From Prorocentrum cordatum (taxonomy: Eukaryota; Sar; Dinophyceae; Prorocentrales; Prorocentraceae), in contig CAUYUJ010016286.1 in the NCBI GenBank assembly GCA_963575745.1, positions 62,001 to 126,000 on the forward strand: 64,000 nucleotides of DNA. The letters are read 5' to 3'. How positions within the stretch are numbered: position 1 is the stretch's first letter; the number at the start of each line of letters is the position of its first letter. The position numbers were made by a program, and so were the translations under genes. Shown here one piece after another: positions 1-10,456 of the stretch. A model generated the notes under the pieces. That model saw nothing but the letters and a program-made list of their open reading frames with translations. It made no database searches and had not been told where the DNA came from.

Positions 1-1435
1 GAATGGGACCAATATCTTGACACCATCCAAGCTCTAGCACGAGCGCTACCGTTGCCAGAGGGTCGGCCCTCGTGCTCGCACTGGGACCAGGCTGAGTGGC
101 TGGAGGCTGCTCAAGATGCGCTCTCACTTGTGCAGAAGTATGTTGTCAAGCTTCAAGGCGAAGCTCGTCGAGACGGCGAGGTCGGGTGGAAAAACTGGCT
201 TCTCACAAGAATCAAGGAGGGGGAAAAATGCGCATCTGGCCTCCAAGGGGGCCCCTGGGTGGAAACCTACCACGGCCTCGTCCGCGGGAGGTATGGTCCT
301 TTCGGACCCTCTGAGTTTGCTCAAGAGTGGGGCCTCGAGCTGGGCCAAGCTGTGGGAGGCGACCTCGGAGGCTCCTGATCGTATGTTTGAGGGTGTGTGT
401 CAGCCTCTTCCCATGGCCCCACCAGATCGCATTTGGTCTGTCTCGGCTGCCTTCAAGCAGTCCACGGCCCAGGCAGTGGACGGGTTTCACATGCGGCATT
501 ACTCGTGGCTCTCCGACGCCAGCTTGCAGGTGGTCAGCCTCTTTTTCGCGGTCTTCGAATCGCTCTCCAGCCTGCCGCGCCAGCTCCAGATTATCCAGGT
601 GGTTCTGTTATCCAAAGCGTCAGGGGGGTATAGGCCCATCGGGTTGTTCGTTTCCCTGTTCAGGCTTTGGGGCAAGTGTAGAAGGGAGCTGGCTGCGGAA
701 AGGGCGGCCAGAAACGCCCTTGTCTTTTCCTCTGGCAGTTCGTTCGCTTGCGCTGCTGACACGGTGTGGCGGCAGGCTGCTCGAGCCGAGCTTAGCACGA
801 GGAAGGGGGAGGTTTCGGCGATGCTTCTCTGGGACGTGACGAAGTTTTACGAAAACTTCTCCCATCGTACGTTGGAGGAGGAGGCCAGGAAGTTTGGTTT
901 CCCTGTTCAGATAACTCAGCTGTACGTCCAGGCCTACAGGTACGGGCGATGTGTTAGCATGGCCTCTGCTGTGGCGGGGCCTTTCTTTGCTCGTAGAGGA
1001 TCTGTGGCTGGCTGCTCCATGGCCACGACCCTGGTCCGTGTGTATATCCTGGGGCCGATGCATAACCACCGACTTCCGAGGGGTGTTTTCCTGGCTCAGT
1101 TTACCGATGACTCGGGTCTGGACTCCACGGGGGAAGCTCAGGACGTGCTTTTCGGTATCAAGGAAGGTTCGAGGCAACTGGAGCACGCGCTGGTCCACGA
1201 GTGCGGCTGCTCGATCTCGCTCTCCAAGGCAAGCCGGGGCAACCTTGTCTGCTCGGACGGATCGGCGGCCAGGGAGCCTCAGCTTTTCCTCGGCGACCGC
1301 ACGGGGCTCCCGCGCGATAGCGTCGTGGATTTGGGCATTGATTTTACAGCAGGTCGGTCCAGAAGGAAAGCGTATATCATGAAGGCCCTCAGAGAGTCCA
1401 TGTTCAAAATTTCGCATGGTCAATCTGAAGGCTAA
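1..1435 (+). pseudogene. LINE-type reverse transcriptase domain (5' part of a decayed retroelement)
   Basis: The window opens inside the element. Frame 1 is open from base 1 and reads as the region upstream of the RT fingers (HWDQAEWLEAAQ). Near 230 the homologous reading moves to frame 2, which is open from 116 to 1435. RT landmarks follow in order: GGYRPIGLF near 623-649, LLWDVTKFYENF with the motif A aspartate at 833, AGCSMATTLV as the motif B position near 1010, and QFTDDSG with the two catalytic aspartates at 1106-1111. These would be the metal-binding residues copying element RNA into DNA. Both catalytic motifs are intact, but the frame changes near 230 and again near 1430 make this a relic. 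RT identity is firm; the clade is not assigned. Confidence 0.85.
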
Positions 1436-2876
1436 TAAAACGCGCAAGGTCAGAGGCATGGAAAAATCACCTCCTTGCCGAGAAGATCTGGGTCTCGGGG
1501 CCGCTTCCTGGGGTCCTGTATGGATCCGAGTGCCATGGGATTTCGGGCGGGGAGCTCCACCGTGTTCGGCAGCAGGCTGGTTCCGTGATGGGACCGAGTT
1601 GCAAAGGGAGATCTCTCACAAGCCTCCTGATCATGGAAGACGAGCCTACATGGCTCGCGGCGGTTGCGCCTCTTGTAAGATATTCCAAGGAGCTCTGGTG
1701 TGCCCATGCAGGTGCATACCGTTGGTGTTTCAGTTTCGCGGAACTCCGCGAGGCCTGGTACATTTTCTTCCAGAAGAAGCCGCCTTCTACTTGGCGCGAG
1801 GTCACGGGTCCGTTCGCGGCCACGTACATGTGCCTACAAAGAACCCAGTGGAAGTTCATAGATTGGATCACTCTGGGAAATGGTTTCGGGGAGAAGCTGG
1901 TTTTAACGGAGGTCAGCCCGGGGCTCTTGAAGGTTTTGTTGCGCCATGCTGTGCTTCGGAGTCTGGAGCGGGCTGCTGCCCAAAAATCAGCCCTGGAGGT
2001 CCCAAGGTTATGTTACGATGTGCTCAAGCGTTCACTTCACTCGAGCAAGGTCTCACCGTCTGGCAAAGCGGCCATCAGAGTTATCGGTTGTGATGCCAGC
2101 TGGACTCGAGTCAGAGCTCACTGCCTTGGATATCAGCTTGAATCCGTCGAGCGCCTGTTGCGCGGCGAAGGACCTGACACGCTGCTGCGCAGATTGTGGC
2201 ATTGCAAGGCTTGCGCCGAGGAGCGAGCTGGGATAGTAACGGAGAAGTGCCAGGAGCTGGTGGACTCTATGGACGAAGAAAACCCGCAATATCTCCTCCT
2301 ACTCACCCGAGGCATCTTCCCGCACCCAGGTGGCTACTGGCCCCGACCCGACAAGGAGTGTAAGACCTTGTGGCAATGGGAGGAGGATGTCAAGGAGGAT
2401 GAGCAGTTGGTGATGGGAGAGCTTTTCCTGGACGGGAGCCGTGCCAGGTGCATTGTGCCAGAACTCAACAGGGCGGCCTGGGACGTGTTTTCGGCACTGT
2501 TTATGCTGGCCTTCACCAAACTTCCCAGGCTGGAGAGTTTGCTGCCTTTGGGTGCGCTAGCCAGGTGGTTGAAGGCCAGTGTGATATGTATACTGATTGT
2601 GCCAATGTTTACGTCCAGGCTAATCGACCCCTGGGTGACCAGTTACATTACCAGAGGCCCTATGCTGGGCTATTGTTGCACGGTCAGAGAGTGTCTCACT
2701 ATATACAGTCTGTGAGGAAAATCCAAGCACACCTATCCCTCGAGGAAGAGGGTGTGCCCGAGGAGGAAATGCAGCTCCGCAGAAGGAATTCCCAGGCTGA
2801 TGAGGCCGCGAAGGCTGGTGTCCGCCTGCACGAAGTACCCCCCCAGATCAGGTGCAGGCTCTGGACAATGTTATAA
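1429..2876 (+). pseudogene. Retroelement RT thumb/connection followed by a frameshifted RNase H domain
   Basis: This continues the element after a frameshift at about 1430. Frame 1 (1429-2715) carries the thumb signature PLPGVLYGSECHGISGGEL at 1501-1560 and a long connection region, and enters RNase H at GELFLDGS near 2416. The homologous reading then shifts to frame 3 (2448-2876), where the remaining RNase H landmarks sit: QAGEFAAF near 2526, MYTDCANVY near 2590, and the terminal NSQADEAAKAG near 2790. These correspond to the D-E-D-D catalytic residues that digest the RNA strand of the hybrid. The frameshift inside RNase H means no intact enzyme can be made. Domain calls come from motif order and spacing. 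Confidence 0.75.
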
Positions 2877-3484
2877 TTGTCGCGCAGACTGCGTGCAAGC
2901 TTGCGGCTGCGCTGCTCTTTAAGTGGCCCAGGCTCGATTTGAAAGATGTGGAGTTTGCCGCCCCAAGGAGGCGGGCCCGTGCAGGGCATCCTGACCGCCC
3001 CCAGCATGACTGGGAATTCGTGGCTGGCAGATGGGGATGCCGTATCTGTCTCAAGGCCTCTCGGTCTCAGCTCCGCCCACCCTCGTGCGGTTGTTCGGGA
3101 GTGTGCGGTGGTTGGGATTTCGCTGAGATGGAACGGCATGGTCACTTTGTTGTCGGCCTGCCGTGTGACGACGGCTCAGCTTTGCATAGCTGCGCGCGGT
3201 GTGCTTGCCATGTTGGCCACGGGTCTCTCAATAAGTCCAACCTCAGTGGTAGGTGTGACCAGAAGATGACAACTCAGAAGAGATGGCTGTGGCGCCGCGT
3301 GCTTAAAGGGCTCTACCCCAATTACAGGTCCACACTGAGGGTAGACCCTGAAGGTATTCAAGACCTCATGGCGGGGACGGCTTGGAGTCTGGAATGGGGG
3401 GGGGGAGTGACGCTGCCTCTTCTGCTGGGCGCCAGGCTGTCTCAGCGCCAACGGGAGGTGTCGATCTGCGGACTGCCGGAGTAG
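2877..3484 (+). pseudogene. Retroelement C-terminal region with Cys/His motifs
   Basis: Frame 2 is open from 2852 to 3484 and follows the RNase H end. It contains HDWEFVAGRWGCRICLKAS near 3005-3060 and CARCACHVGHG near 3190-3220, Cys/His-rich patterns that could form zinc-binding knuckles of the kind found at the 3' end of many LINE polyproteins. No stop codon interrupts it. Frame 1 takes over from 3382 with a less convincing sequence. I assign it to the same element because it is adjacent and the same H-G-C-C pattern recurs in the second tail copy at 4.4 kb. The zinc-binding role is inference. Confidence 0.5.
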
Positions 3485-3840
3485 AGGCTGCCCATCTCCT
3501 TTTCGAGGGGGATCCTCGACTTGAGTTGCCCAGTGCCCCGCCCCCTTTTCGGCGTGGAGCAAGAGAGGCACCTTTTGTCTCGGTGCCCGCACGCCGCGAC
3601 GAGGGCGATTCAAGTTCAGACGAATGCCTGGGGGAGAAGCAGCTAGCCACGGGGAATCCTCCAGCCAGCTGGAGATGTCTTCTGTGGCCTCCTGCCTTTC
3701 CTCAATTTTTCAGGTGTTAGTAACCTGCTGGCTTGGCCAGCCAGCCTGCTCGAATTGTCTGGGCAGGCACCCTCCTGTGATGTCGATGTCAAAAAAATCC
3801 TCCGCCGCCTCTTCATCCTCCCCCATCCTGTTCCTCTTCT
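3485..3840 (+). other. Spacer between two retroelement tails
   Basis: Several overlapping short frames are open here, but none carries a motif I recognise. It contains Pro/Arg-rich and Ser-rich low-complexity coding potential. It separates the first RNase H/zinc tail from the diverged second one. Confidence 0.4.
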
Positions 3841-4522
3841 TTGCTACGGGTCAAGACGACCAATGGCTTGAAGATCGAGTCGCACATGTCGCCTCAGCAG
3901 GCTGTTGAAAAATATGTGCTGCTGTTCTCGTGGGTTGGAAATCATATCGCGGATAGGTTGGCGGAGGAACTGTCCAAGCATATCCAGCTTCCCCCAAATG
4001 TGGTCGAGGCCGTCCAGATTGCTGAGGGTCTAACCCGTGCAGTGAGTATCCGTGCATGCGACATTTTGAATTCGAGGTTTTCCGAATATTCGGGACCCCA
4101 GCCCAGGCCCCGTGTCCGAGCAAAAGCTCAGGCCAAAAAGAGTTCGGGGCCCAGTTTTAACCCTCGACCTAAGCTCGCCAGACTTCTCCGAGAGTGGTGC
4201 GCACACTCTGATCCCAGTAGGCGAGACAAGACTGACATGTCGTTTCGCCTGCTGTGTGTGCTGTTCGGTTATATCTACGAGTTCCCACGGAAATGAGGCC
4301 ACCCAGGATTTTCTAGCCACACCATGCGTGAGCGCTGTGCCACGCGCGGGGATCGACGGCGCCCGATGGTTGAGCAATGTTTTCATAGGTGCACGGTACG
4401 TTGACCCATCACACGATATGGTCATACCTAGTAAGGGGACATACAGATGCTTAACGTGTGGCGCTCATGCCATCAGAAGCGCCAACGGGTGTGGCCTTCC
4501 TCGAGAAATTCAAGCGGGGTGA
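3841..4522 (+). pseudogene. Second, diverged copy of an RNase H end plus Cys/His tail
   Basis: Frame 1 (3841-4296) contains LLFSWVGNHIADRLAEELSK near 3920-3985, which fits the last helix of RNase H (GN..AD.LA). It is followed by a helix (NVVEAVQIAEGLTRAVSIRA) that parallels the segment after the first RNase H domain. Frame 2 then gives SHDMVIPSKGTYRCLTCGAHA near 4410-4470, the same H-G-C-C spacing as in the first tail. So this is either a second insertion truncated at its 5' end or a duplicated 3' end. The frames are broken and no catalytic core is present. Confidence 0.5.
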
Positions 4523-4654
4523 GGCGTCGTTGGCCCACCCGAGCCGCTTCTGGCATCGGCCTAGACCAAGTTTCCCGCTTGGCGGGAGATTTGGACCACG
4601 CTGTCGCCAGATGCGGCTCCACCCTCCGTTTTTGAAACTAACCATCGGTTATCT

Positions 4655-5052
4655 TAGCGCTCCTCTTCCTCCTCCTCCTCCTTCAAAAAAATCCTCCTCC
4701 TCCCCCTCCTTCTCCTCCTCGTCCTCCTCCTCCTCCTCCTCGTCCTCCTCCTCCTCCTTTTCCACCTTCTCCTCCTCCCTCCCCCTCCTCCTCCTCGTCC
4801 TCCTCTTCCTCCTCCTCCACCACCTCTTCCTCCTTCTCCTCCCCATCCTCTTTGTGTTCTTCTCTCTCTGTCTCTCACTCTCTCTATATCTCGTTGTTTT
4901 GTTGTTGTGTTTTTCTTCTCTCTCTCTCTCTCTCCTTCTCTCTGTGGCAGTCTCTCTCCCCCTCTCTCTATATGTTATCTCTTTCTCTCTCTCTCTCTCT
5001 GTCTGCTTTTTTTTTTCTCTCTCTCTCTCTCTCGTTCTCTCGCTCTCCCCTA
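4655..5052. repeat. Polypyrimidine tract: (CCT)n then (TC)n
   Basis: An imperfect CCT/CTT repeat (4660-4850) passes into TC dinucleotides (4860-5052) interrupted by short T runs and TATA. Long Ser/Leu-rich frames through it are repeat artefacts. Confidence 0.95.
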
Positions 5053-5059
5053 AGTGTTC

Positions 5060-5462
5060 CCCCCAACGGGGTTTCCACAACAGTTGGGATGACATTCGAT
5101 CAGTCAAATGGCTTGGCCAGGCTTCGACCCAACGCTTGGCCACATCACAAGGCGATTCCACAAGGCAGGGGGCGGCGGCACTTCGCCGTAGACGTCTTCG
5201 ATATTCATACAAGTAGACTTTCGCATACAGGGACGGCGCCAACAAAGTCGAGGCAATCACCTGTGATACCGCCGCTGCCAGCACCAAGCCGCCTCGCCCT
5301 GAAGCGGCGGCGAGCCCGGGGGGAAGCGAGAAGGGGCGGGCCTTCTGAGAAGGCTCGGAAGCCCCCCAGCCTTCGAAGAAGTTTCCTGAGCCTTCCCCGA
5401 AGGCACAACACTTCTCAGAAAACGCGATGGCTTCTGAGAAGTCCCGCCGCCTTCTGAGAGAA
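5060..5462. repeat. Repeat-rich spacer with palindromic CTTCTGAGAAG motifs
   Basis: At 5093-5205 lies a segment loosely similar to 38673-38765 (shared cores CCAACGCTTGGC and GGCGGCGG..TTCGCCG). From 5340 to 5465 the palindrome CTTCTGAGAAG or close variants recurs four or five times, running up to a short inverted-repeat element. No gene was seen. Confidence 0.5.
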
Positions 5463-5678
5463 GGCCTCCTAGATGGGGTCGGAGTAGATGGGGTCGGAGG
5501 ATCGCGCCGCATCGGCGATACATCGGCGATACATCGCCGATGCATCGGCGATGCATCGGCGACGCATCGGTGCCATCGGCGCGGAGAACATCGGGCTCCG
5601 CATCGCGCCGCATCGGCGATGCACAGGCGATGCGGCGCGATCCCCCAGCCCCATCTACCCCGACCACATCTAAGATCG
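5463..5678. mobile_element. Family 1 palindromic MITE-like element, copy 1 (decayed right end)
   Basis: It starts GGCCTCCTAGATGGGGTC and ends with a weakly matching complement, CCCCATCTACCCCGACC, before decaying. The core is built of an 11-bp unit, GCATCGGCGAT, in both orientations, so the whole element can fold on itself. Four other copies are at 8594, 13490, 17702 and 63447. The right terminus is damaged, so no target duplication can be read. Confidence 0.75.
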
Positions 5679-5687
5679 GGCTGGGCG

Positions 5688-5870
5688 AAAGGGGGGGATA
5701 GCAAAGGAGGGGTTTGAGAATCAGCTCACGTATAGATGATTTTCCTGGCGCCTCCCGGTATCTAGGACTGGGCCCGGCGGCGGGGCCGAAACCAGCTGCA
5801 TGCAGCAGACTTCGTACCCCCCCTCTCCATATCCCCCACTTTCGTTCGGCCCGATCGGAGGCCTAGTTGA
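5688..5870. mobile_element. Family 9 inverted-repeat element, copy without insertion
   Basis: It begins GGGGGGGATAGCAAAG and ends with the loosely complementary TACCCCCCCTCTCCATATCC. The same sequence occurs at 13409-13833, where a family 1 element interrupts it. Shared landmarks are GGGGGGGATAGCAAAG, GCCGAAACCAGCTGCA and GCAGCAGA. This copy is therefore close to an empty site. Confidence 0.55.
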
Positions 5871-5899
5871 CGGCAGAAGATCCACCCCGATAATAACCA

Positions 5900-6195
5900 C
5901 CCCGACACGCGAAGCCGTTTAGTAAGCGCGCCCAAAGAAGGAACGAAACAGAGCAGGGCCGTTTAGTAAACTCCCAGGGCCGTTTAGTAAACGCCGATTG
6001 TCCGGTCTGGGTGGTTTTTCCTCCCTTGACCCGAACCCGGAATTCGGGCCTTCAACGGCCCATATCGTTGAAGGCCCATAACCCCCCCTTTCGTTGAAGG
6101 CCCATATCCCCCCCTTTCCTCCCATTGACCCGACCCGCAACCCAACCGTTGAAGGCCCATATCCCCCACTTTCGTTCGGCCCGATCGGAGGCCCA
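5900..6195. repeat. Clustered short repeats (GCCGTTTAGTAA; CGTTGAAGGCCCATA)
   Basis: GCCGTTTAGTAA occurs three times between 5915 and 5995. CGTTGAAGGCCCATA followed by a C-run and CTTTC occurs four times between 6063 and 6160. A stretch CACTTTCGTTCGGCCCGATC is shared by 5838 and 6165. No gene was seen. Confidence 0.7.
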
Positions 6196-6313
6196 GGCTT
6201 TGCAGAATGCCTTCTGCTTAGCACTCGCCCCCCCTCGCTCGCCGCCGACCGAGAATCGCAGCCCTCCGGGCCGGCCCCTCGCGAGGCTCCGCTGGCTGCC
6301 CCGAGAGTCCCTG

Positions 6314-6484
6314 TGATGGGCCTGTTTTCCACCGCCACCACCATGAATTGGAGGGGGGAATGGAGGGGGGAAGGAGGCGGAGGAGGAGGAGGAGCAGGAG
6401 GAGACGAGGTGGAGGAGGAGGTGGAGGAGGAGGACCCCCTCCCCCTCCAACTTATGGTGGTGGTAACGGAGAACAGGCCCATCA
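6314..6484. mobile_element. Family 2 inverted-repeat element with purine core, copy 1
   Basis: The terminal inverted repeat starts TGATGGGCCTGTTTTCC and continues through CACCACCAT.A.TTGGAGG for about 45 bp on each side. The core is a GGA-rich strand. The element is flanked by the direct repeat CCCTG at 6309-6313 and 6485-6489, the mark of a 5-bp target duplication. Related copies are at 52706 and 53008. It has no coding capacity. Confidence 0.8.
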
Positions 6485-6489
6485 CCCTG

Positions 6490-7215
6490 CGAGCCTCTGC
6501 CGGGACCCCCGCCGGTGCAGTCGGGGCGTTGACCTGAGGAGCCCTTGATGAGGAACGAGGCCCTTTTTGTTCCCAAAAACTGAACTTCGCTTCCCCATCG
6601 GAAACCCAGGGAAAACCGGAGGCAAACTGTGAAACAGTCCAGGAGCACGGAGCCCCTCCCCAGCGAGAAGGGTTCCTTCTTCAGCCCCCCGACGAGCCAC
6701 GCGGACCCCGGGGTCGGGCATCAGGAACACACCTCCCGCCGCGGCTGCCGTGCATGCCGCCCCAGCCAGCGGCGGGGAGGCACGGCACCACTACCGCGGT
6801 CGAGCGGCAGAGAGGGGGGAAGGAGGTCCTCATGGTGGTGTGATGTGCTGTCGCTGTGTCGTGTGTCCGGCGACCAGCCGGTGACGTCTCCAACCTCCAG
6901 CTCGGGGGTGCATTGTGGACCTGCCCGGCTGGGGGCGACCACGACGGGTGTTGCCCCTTCTGAGAAGTTGTCCCTCCTACGACCTTGGCATTGGCCCAAT
7001 GAGCCCTGGGAAGAAGCACGCAGCCAAGTCGGCCGGCGTAGCTCTTCGCGCCGCGAGAAGCAAGCAGAGCTGTCATGTTCGCGCGCAGGCCGTCACTGGG
7101 CAGGGGCGAGCCGCTGGCAGCGGCCTCGAATCGCAGACATCTTTGCCCTTGGGCGAATGCATTGGGACAGGCGCCCCCCCCCGCGAAGAGAAGAATCCCT
7201 GCTGCCTTTGTGTAG
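6490..7215. other. Spacer with no supported gene
   Basis: GC-rich unique sequence. A 240-codon frame on the + strand (6629-7351) has no recognisable domain, is rich in Arg/Ser/Pro and runs into pyrimidine repeats, so I do not call it. Confidence 0.5.
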
Positions 7216-7530
7216 ACTCATAGTCGCGTGTCGCCCTTCCCCATCCATGCCCCTCCTCTCCTCTCTGCTTTTCCACCCCCCGCCTTCCCCATCCCTCACA
7301 CTCCACCTCCCCCTGCTCCTCGTAATCATGTTGTTGGCCCTTCCCTCATGATCCCTTCGACCTCCTCCTCCGCCGCCTCTCCACTCTCCTCCCTCCCTCC
7401 TCCCTCGTTCATGCTCTTCCCTGCTGCTGCTCTTCCTCCTAATCGTTTGTCCTCATTCCTTGCTGCTCCCTCCTCCTCGATCTTGCACTTCCCTCCTCCT
7501 ACTCCTCATGCTCCTGCTCCTTGGTAGTTT
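7216..7530. repeat. Pyrimidine-rich low-complexity tract
   Basis: C/T-rich imperfect CCT and CTC repeats on the + strand, similar in kind to those at 4.7, 22.4, 36.6 and 58.6 kb. Confidence 0.85.
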
Positions 7531-7590
7531 TGGCTCGGGCACTGGCTTGTGTGGCTTTAGGCCACCGCTCAAGGGCGCCAGGCCCGCATT

Positions 7591-8200
7591 TTGCGGTGGG
7601 GTTGCGCAGGATCGGGCATGGTGCTCAATGGTGCCCGCCGGATGGAGCCGCGTCCTGGTGCTGCCCGCCGCCGACGCCGTCCCCCATCGGCCTGCTGCCG
7701 CACGGCACGAGCAGACCGTCAGAGCGGAGGCATGCATGGCGGTGCACCTCCTGGACGTCATCGCGTTCCTGGCTGGCCACCAGCGCCGCCAACCGTCGCA
7801 CCTGGCGCTGGCGCGTGCGGTTGCTGGGATGGCCCGCACAACGCCTCTGACATGCAAAAGGGTGTGGACCTGGATGCTGGACTGGACGCCGAGGCGCGCA
7901 TCCTGGCACCTTTCCCAAGTGCCACGAAGACCGAGAAGACCTTCGACGGCATGCGGTCGCGCATCGACGCGCTTGAATCCCACACGCGGGAGGCTGACGA
8001 TGCCATGGCTTTCCTGGAGGAGCATGCGCCCGTGCTCCTCAGCCAGACAGCTGTTACTTTGGCGCTGGCTGCGCCGATGAACGCCATCCTCGAGCGGGTC
8101 GAGGATGAAGACGTCAAGGACGAGGACGCCGTGGGGTCCTTCGGCTCTGGCAGGGGGCGCGTCGCGGCGCTGGACGCGAACCCCGGGCTTCCACGGGGCG
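7591..8200 (+). CDS. Possible coding segment of unknown function
   Basis: A + strand frame stays open here, and its middle (about 7850-8110) reads like a real charged helical protein: KGVDLDAGLDAEARIL, FDGMRSRIDALESHTREADD, MNAILERVEDEDVKDED. The flanks of the frame become Arg/Pro/Gly-rich and unconvincing. It could be an exon, or a fragment of a retroelement ORF1, which often encodes such helices. I see no domain I can name and no reliable start or splice sites. It is the only + strand candidate between 4.5 and 19 kb. Confidence 0.2.
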
Positions 8201-8593
8201 GTGGGCCCCGCGGCGCGCGACGCCCTGGACGGCTTGCAAGGCTCGCCGCTTCTGAGCCAAGGCTTCGGCCAGGGGCACGCAACGCTCTGCCTGGGCCAGC
8301 AGGGCTGGCAGGGAAGCCGCATGCACCTGCCCCTGCCGCTGCTTCCCTCGTCCTCCCCCTCTCCACCTTCCTCTCGTGTCGAGACCCCACTGGGCCTGCT
8401 CCCAGAAGTGGAGCGTGTGGTCGATTGGAACACGCGCTGCCCTTGCCGCTGCAGATTTTCGAGGCCGCTCGCTCCCGAGCACATCCTTGGCTGGCCTTTG
8501 GGGTTGGGCCGTGACGCGCCGAGTCGGCCGCAAACGAGATTGTCCACGCGCTGGCCCACCAAGCCTCCCACTTCTATCCTTCCTCTATATAGA

Positions 8594-8830
8594 GGCCTCC
8601 TGGATAGGGTCCGAGTTGATGGGGTCGGAGGATCGCACCGCATCGCCAATACATCGGCGATGCATCGGCGATGCATCGGTGCTGCGCTGGGAATGCATCG
8701 TCGACGTCGGCGATGCATCGGCGACGTCGACGTGAAGCAAATCGGTCTCCACATCGAGCCGCATCGGCGATGCATCGGCGACGCGGCGCGATCCTCCGAC
8801 TCCATCTACTCCGACCCCACCCAGGAGGCC
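8594..8830. mobile_element. Family 1 palindromic MITE-like element, copy 2
   Basis: Termini are GGCCTCCTGGATAGGGTC and its near complement ending CCAGGAGGCC. TAGA directly precedes (8590-8593) and follows (8831-8834) the element, as expected for a 4-bp target duplication. The core again consists of ATCGGCGATGC units. Length 237 bp. Confidence 0.85.
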
Positions 8831-8834
8831 TAGA

Positions 8835-10029
8835 CTCTATCTCCTTCCCTCCCTCGTCCGACCTCGCGGGCCTACACCGGTGTCTGGGCGAGCGCCTCGC
8901 AGGAGGGCGCAAATTGTCCGCCGGCATCGCCTCTGGCCAGGGCGGTCCTCGGCCCAGGCTCGGCCCTGCCAGAGATCCCCGGAGGCCTCCGGAGGTCCCC
9001 AGATCCCCGGAGGCCTCCGGAGGGCACGACGCAATCCTCGAGAGTCGAGCGTGGATCCTGGGCCCGAGATCCACCTGGCCAGCATCGGCGCACACAGCCA
9101 AAACCCAGCATCATGCTGGAGCATGAGGATGCAACAGGCCCAGGACATGCCAAGGCAGGGGTACCGTTGGACCGACAAACAGAAACCACGAGAACCATGC
9201 CCCAGGTCGGGGGATGCAAGGGCCTCCTCCTTGACAGGCTCATCCTTAAGGCTGGCTTTGACTGTATGAAGAACAAGCAACAGCAAATGCATCAACTTTC
9301 GGAGGTCCGCGCAAATTTCTGGGATGGGCGCTGACACTCCTGGGGCCCCTGGCGCGCTTCGCGCGCTAGGGGGGAGGCGGACCCACCGCTGACCAAGAAA
9401 TCGGCGCCGACCTCGAAAATCATGTGCCGATGCCGTTCATTTGTTTACTGCGGTTGGCACCCCCTGACCTCGGCCTCATCCTCGTCCAGCCTCTTTCCCA
9501 TCAGCCGGCTCCTGACGATTCGAAACAAGGATGCAGCATGATGCAGTACAGTTCAGCAAATTCACCTCCTCCCTCCCTCCGCTTGGAGGGGGCAGGGGCA
9601 AGAACGAGGTGGGCATGTGCACTGTCATCGTGCCAAGTGCACTGAGGAGCGCCGGGCCAGAAACAAAGGGGGGGGCTCTGGCCACGGCGAGCCTCGGCCA
9701 CGCATTGGCCCCCCGAGCCAGAATGAAGCAGCGGCCCGAAAGCTGGGGCCCCTCCTGAGACTTCTGTTGCTCCCATCCGCACTTTCGGACCACATCTCAG
9801 AAAATACTTCCCAGCACCACAAGAAGTGTAGAAAGACTGTCGAAATACTGTCGAAACAGTGTCGGACGAGTGTCTCCCCCAGGGCCGGACACGCGAGAAC
9901 CCTCGAACTTCGGTACATTCCTGGCGCTCGAAACTCTAAAGCAGGTTGGAACATCATAGCCTGAGACCCAAGGGGGCCTCATCCCAGCGTCTCGACCAAA
10001 GCTGCTCTCCTCCGGCTCCTGGGGCCCGC
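8835..10029. other. Spacer with no supported gene
   Basis: Unique GC-rich sequence with a small inverted GGCCTCCGGAGG cluster at 8965-9020. Open frames up to 175 codons exist on both strands, but none carries a motif or plausible composition. Confidence 0.4.
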
Positions 10030-10318
10030 CGTCGCTCGGACGTCCACTCCCCGTGCCTGCTTCGGCTTCGTGCGTGCATTGCTTCAGCACGGTGGCCCAA
10101 CGCGCTCCTCTCAAGGGGCCCCAGGACACACAAATAAATACACACAAATAAAACAAATCCCCATATTTTCCCATATTTTGCCTTCCCGCCCAATTCCCAT
10201 ATTTTCCTATATTTTCTGGGGGATCGACGATTAATTGTGTCTGTGTGTTTTTTCTCCTCCTGATCCTCGATGGTCCTCGCCAAAGAAAAAAACGCACACG
10301 CCCGAGCGATGCCAAGGA
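10030..10318. mobile_element. Family 4 inverted-repeat element carrying a nested family 3 element
   Basis: The outer element starts GTCGCTCGGACGTCCACT and ends CGCCCGAGCGATGCCAAGG; the ends pair as GTCGCTCGG / CCGAGCGAT. Its sequence matches the uninterrupted copy at 10978-11110, except that 153 bp plus a 5-bp duplication interrupt it at 10111-10268. Confidence 0.8.
10111..10263. mobile_element. Family 3 MITE-like element, copy 1 (nested)
   Basis: The element starts TCAAGGGGCCCCAGGACACA and ends TTTTTTCTCCTCCTGA. TCCTC lies on both sides (10106-10110 and 10264-10268). The paralogous locus at 11056-11066 has a single uninterrupted GCTCCTCGATGG, so insertion, boundaries and the 5-bp duplication are all visible. 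The interior has several CCCATATTTTC motifs and GATCGACGATTAATTG. Confidence 0.9.
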
Positions 10319-10456
10319 CCCCCGGAGCCGCGGCAGGCCCGCTGCCTCCCCCCCCGTCCCCGATGGCCACGGGGCCTCGGACTTCCAGCGTCTCGGGGAG
10401 GATCGAGGACCGAGGAGGACCTGGGAGGGTCGAGGACCGATCGAAGACTTGGGTGT

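Noticed and set aside
5427-5717. Short MHRRCIGDAS-type peptides in family 1 elements
   Set aside because: They arise from the 11-bp palindromic repeat on both strands and in several frames at every copy; not genes.
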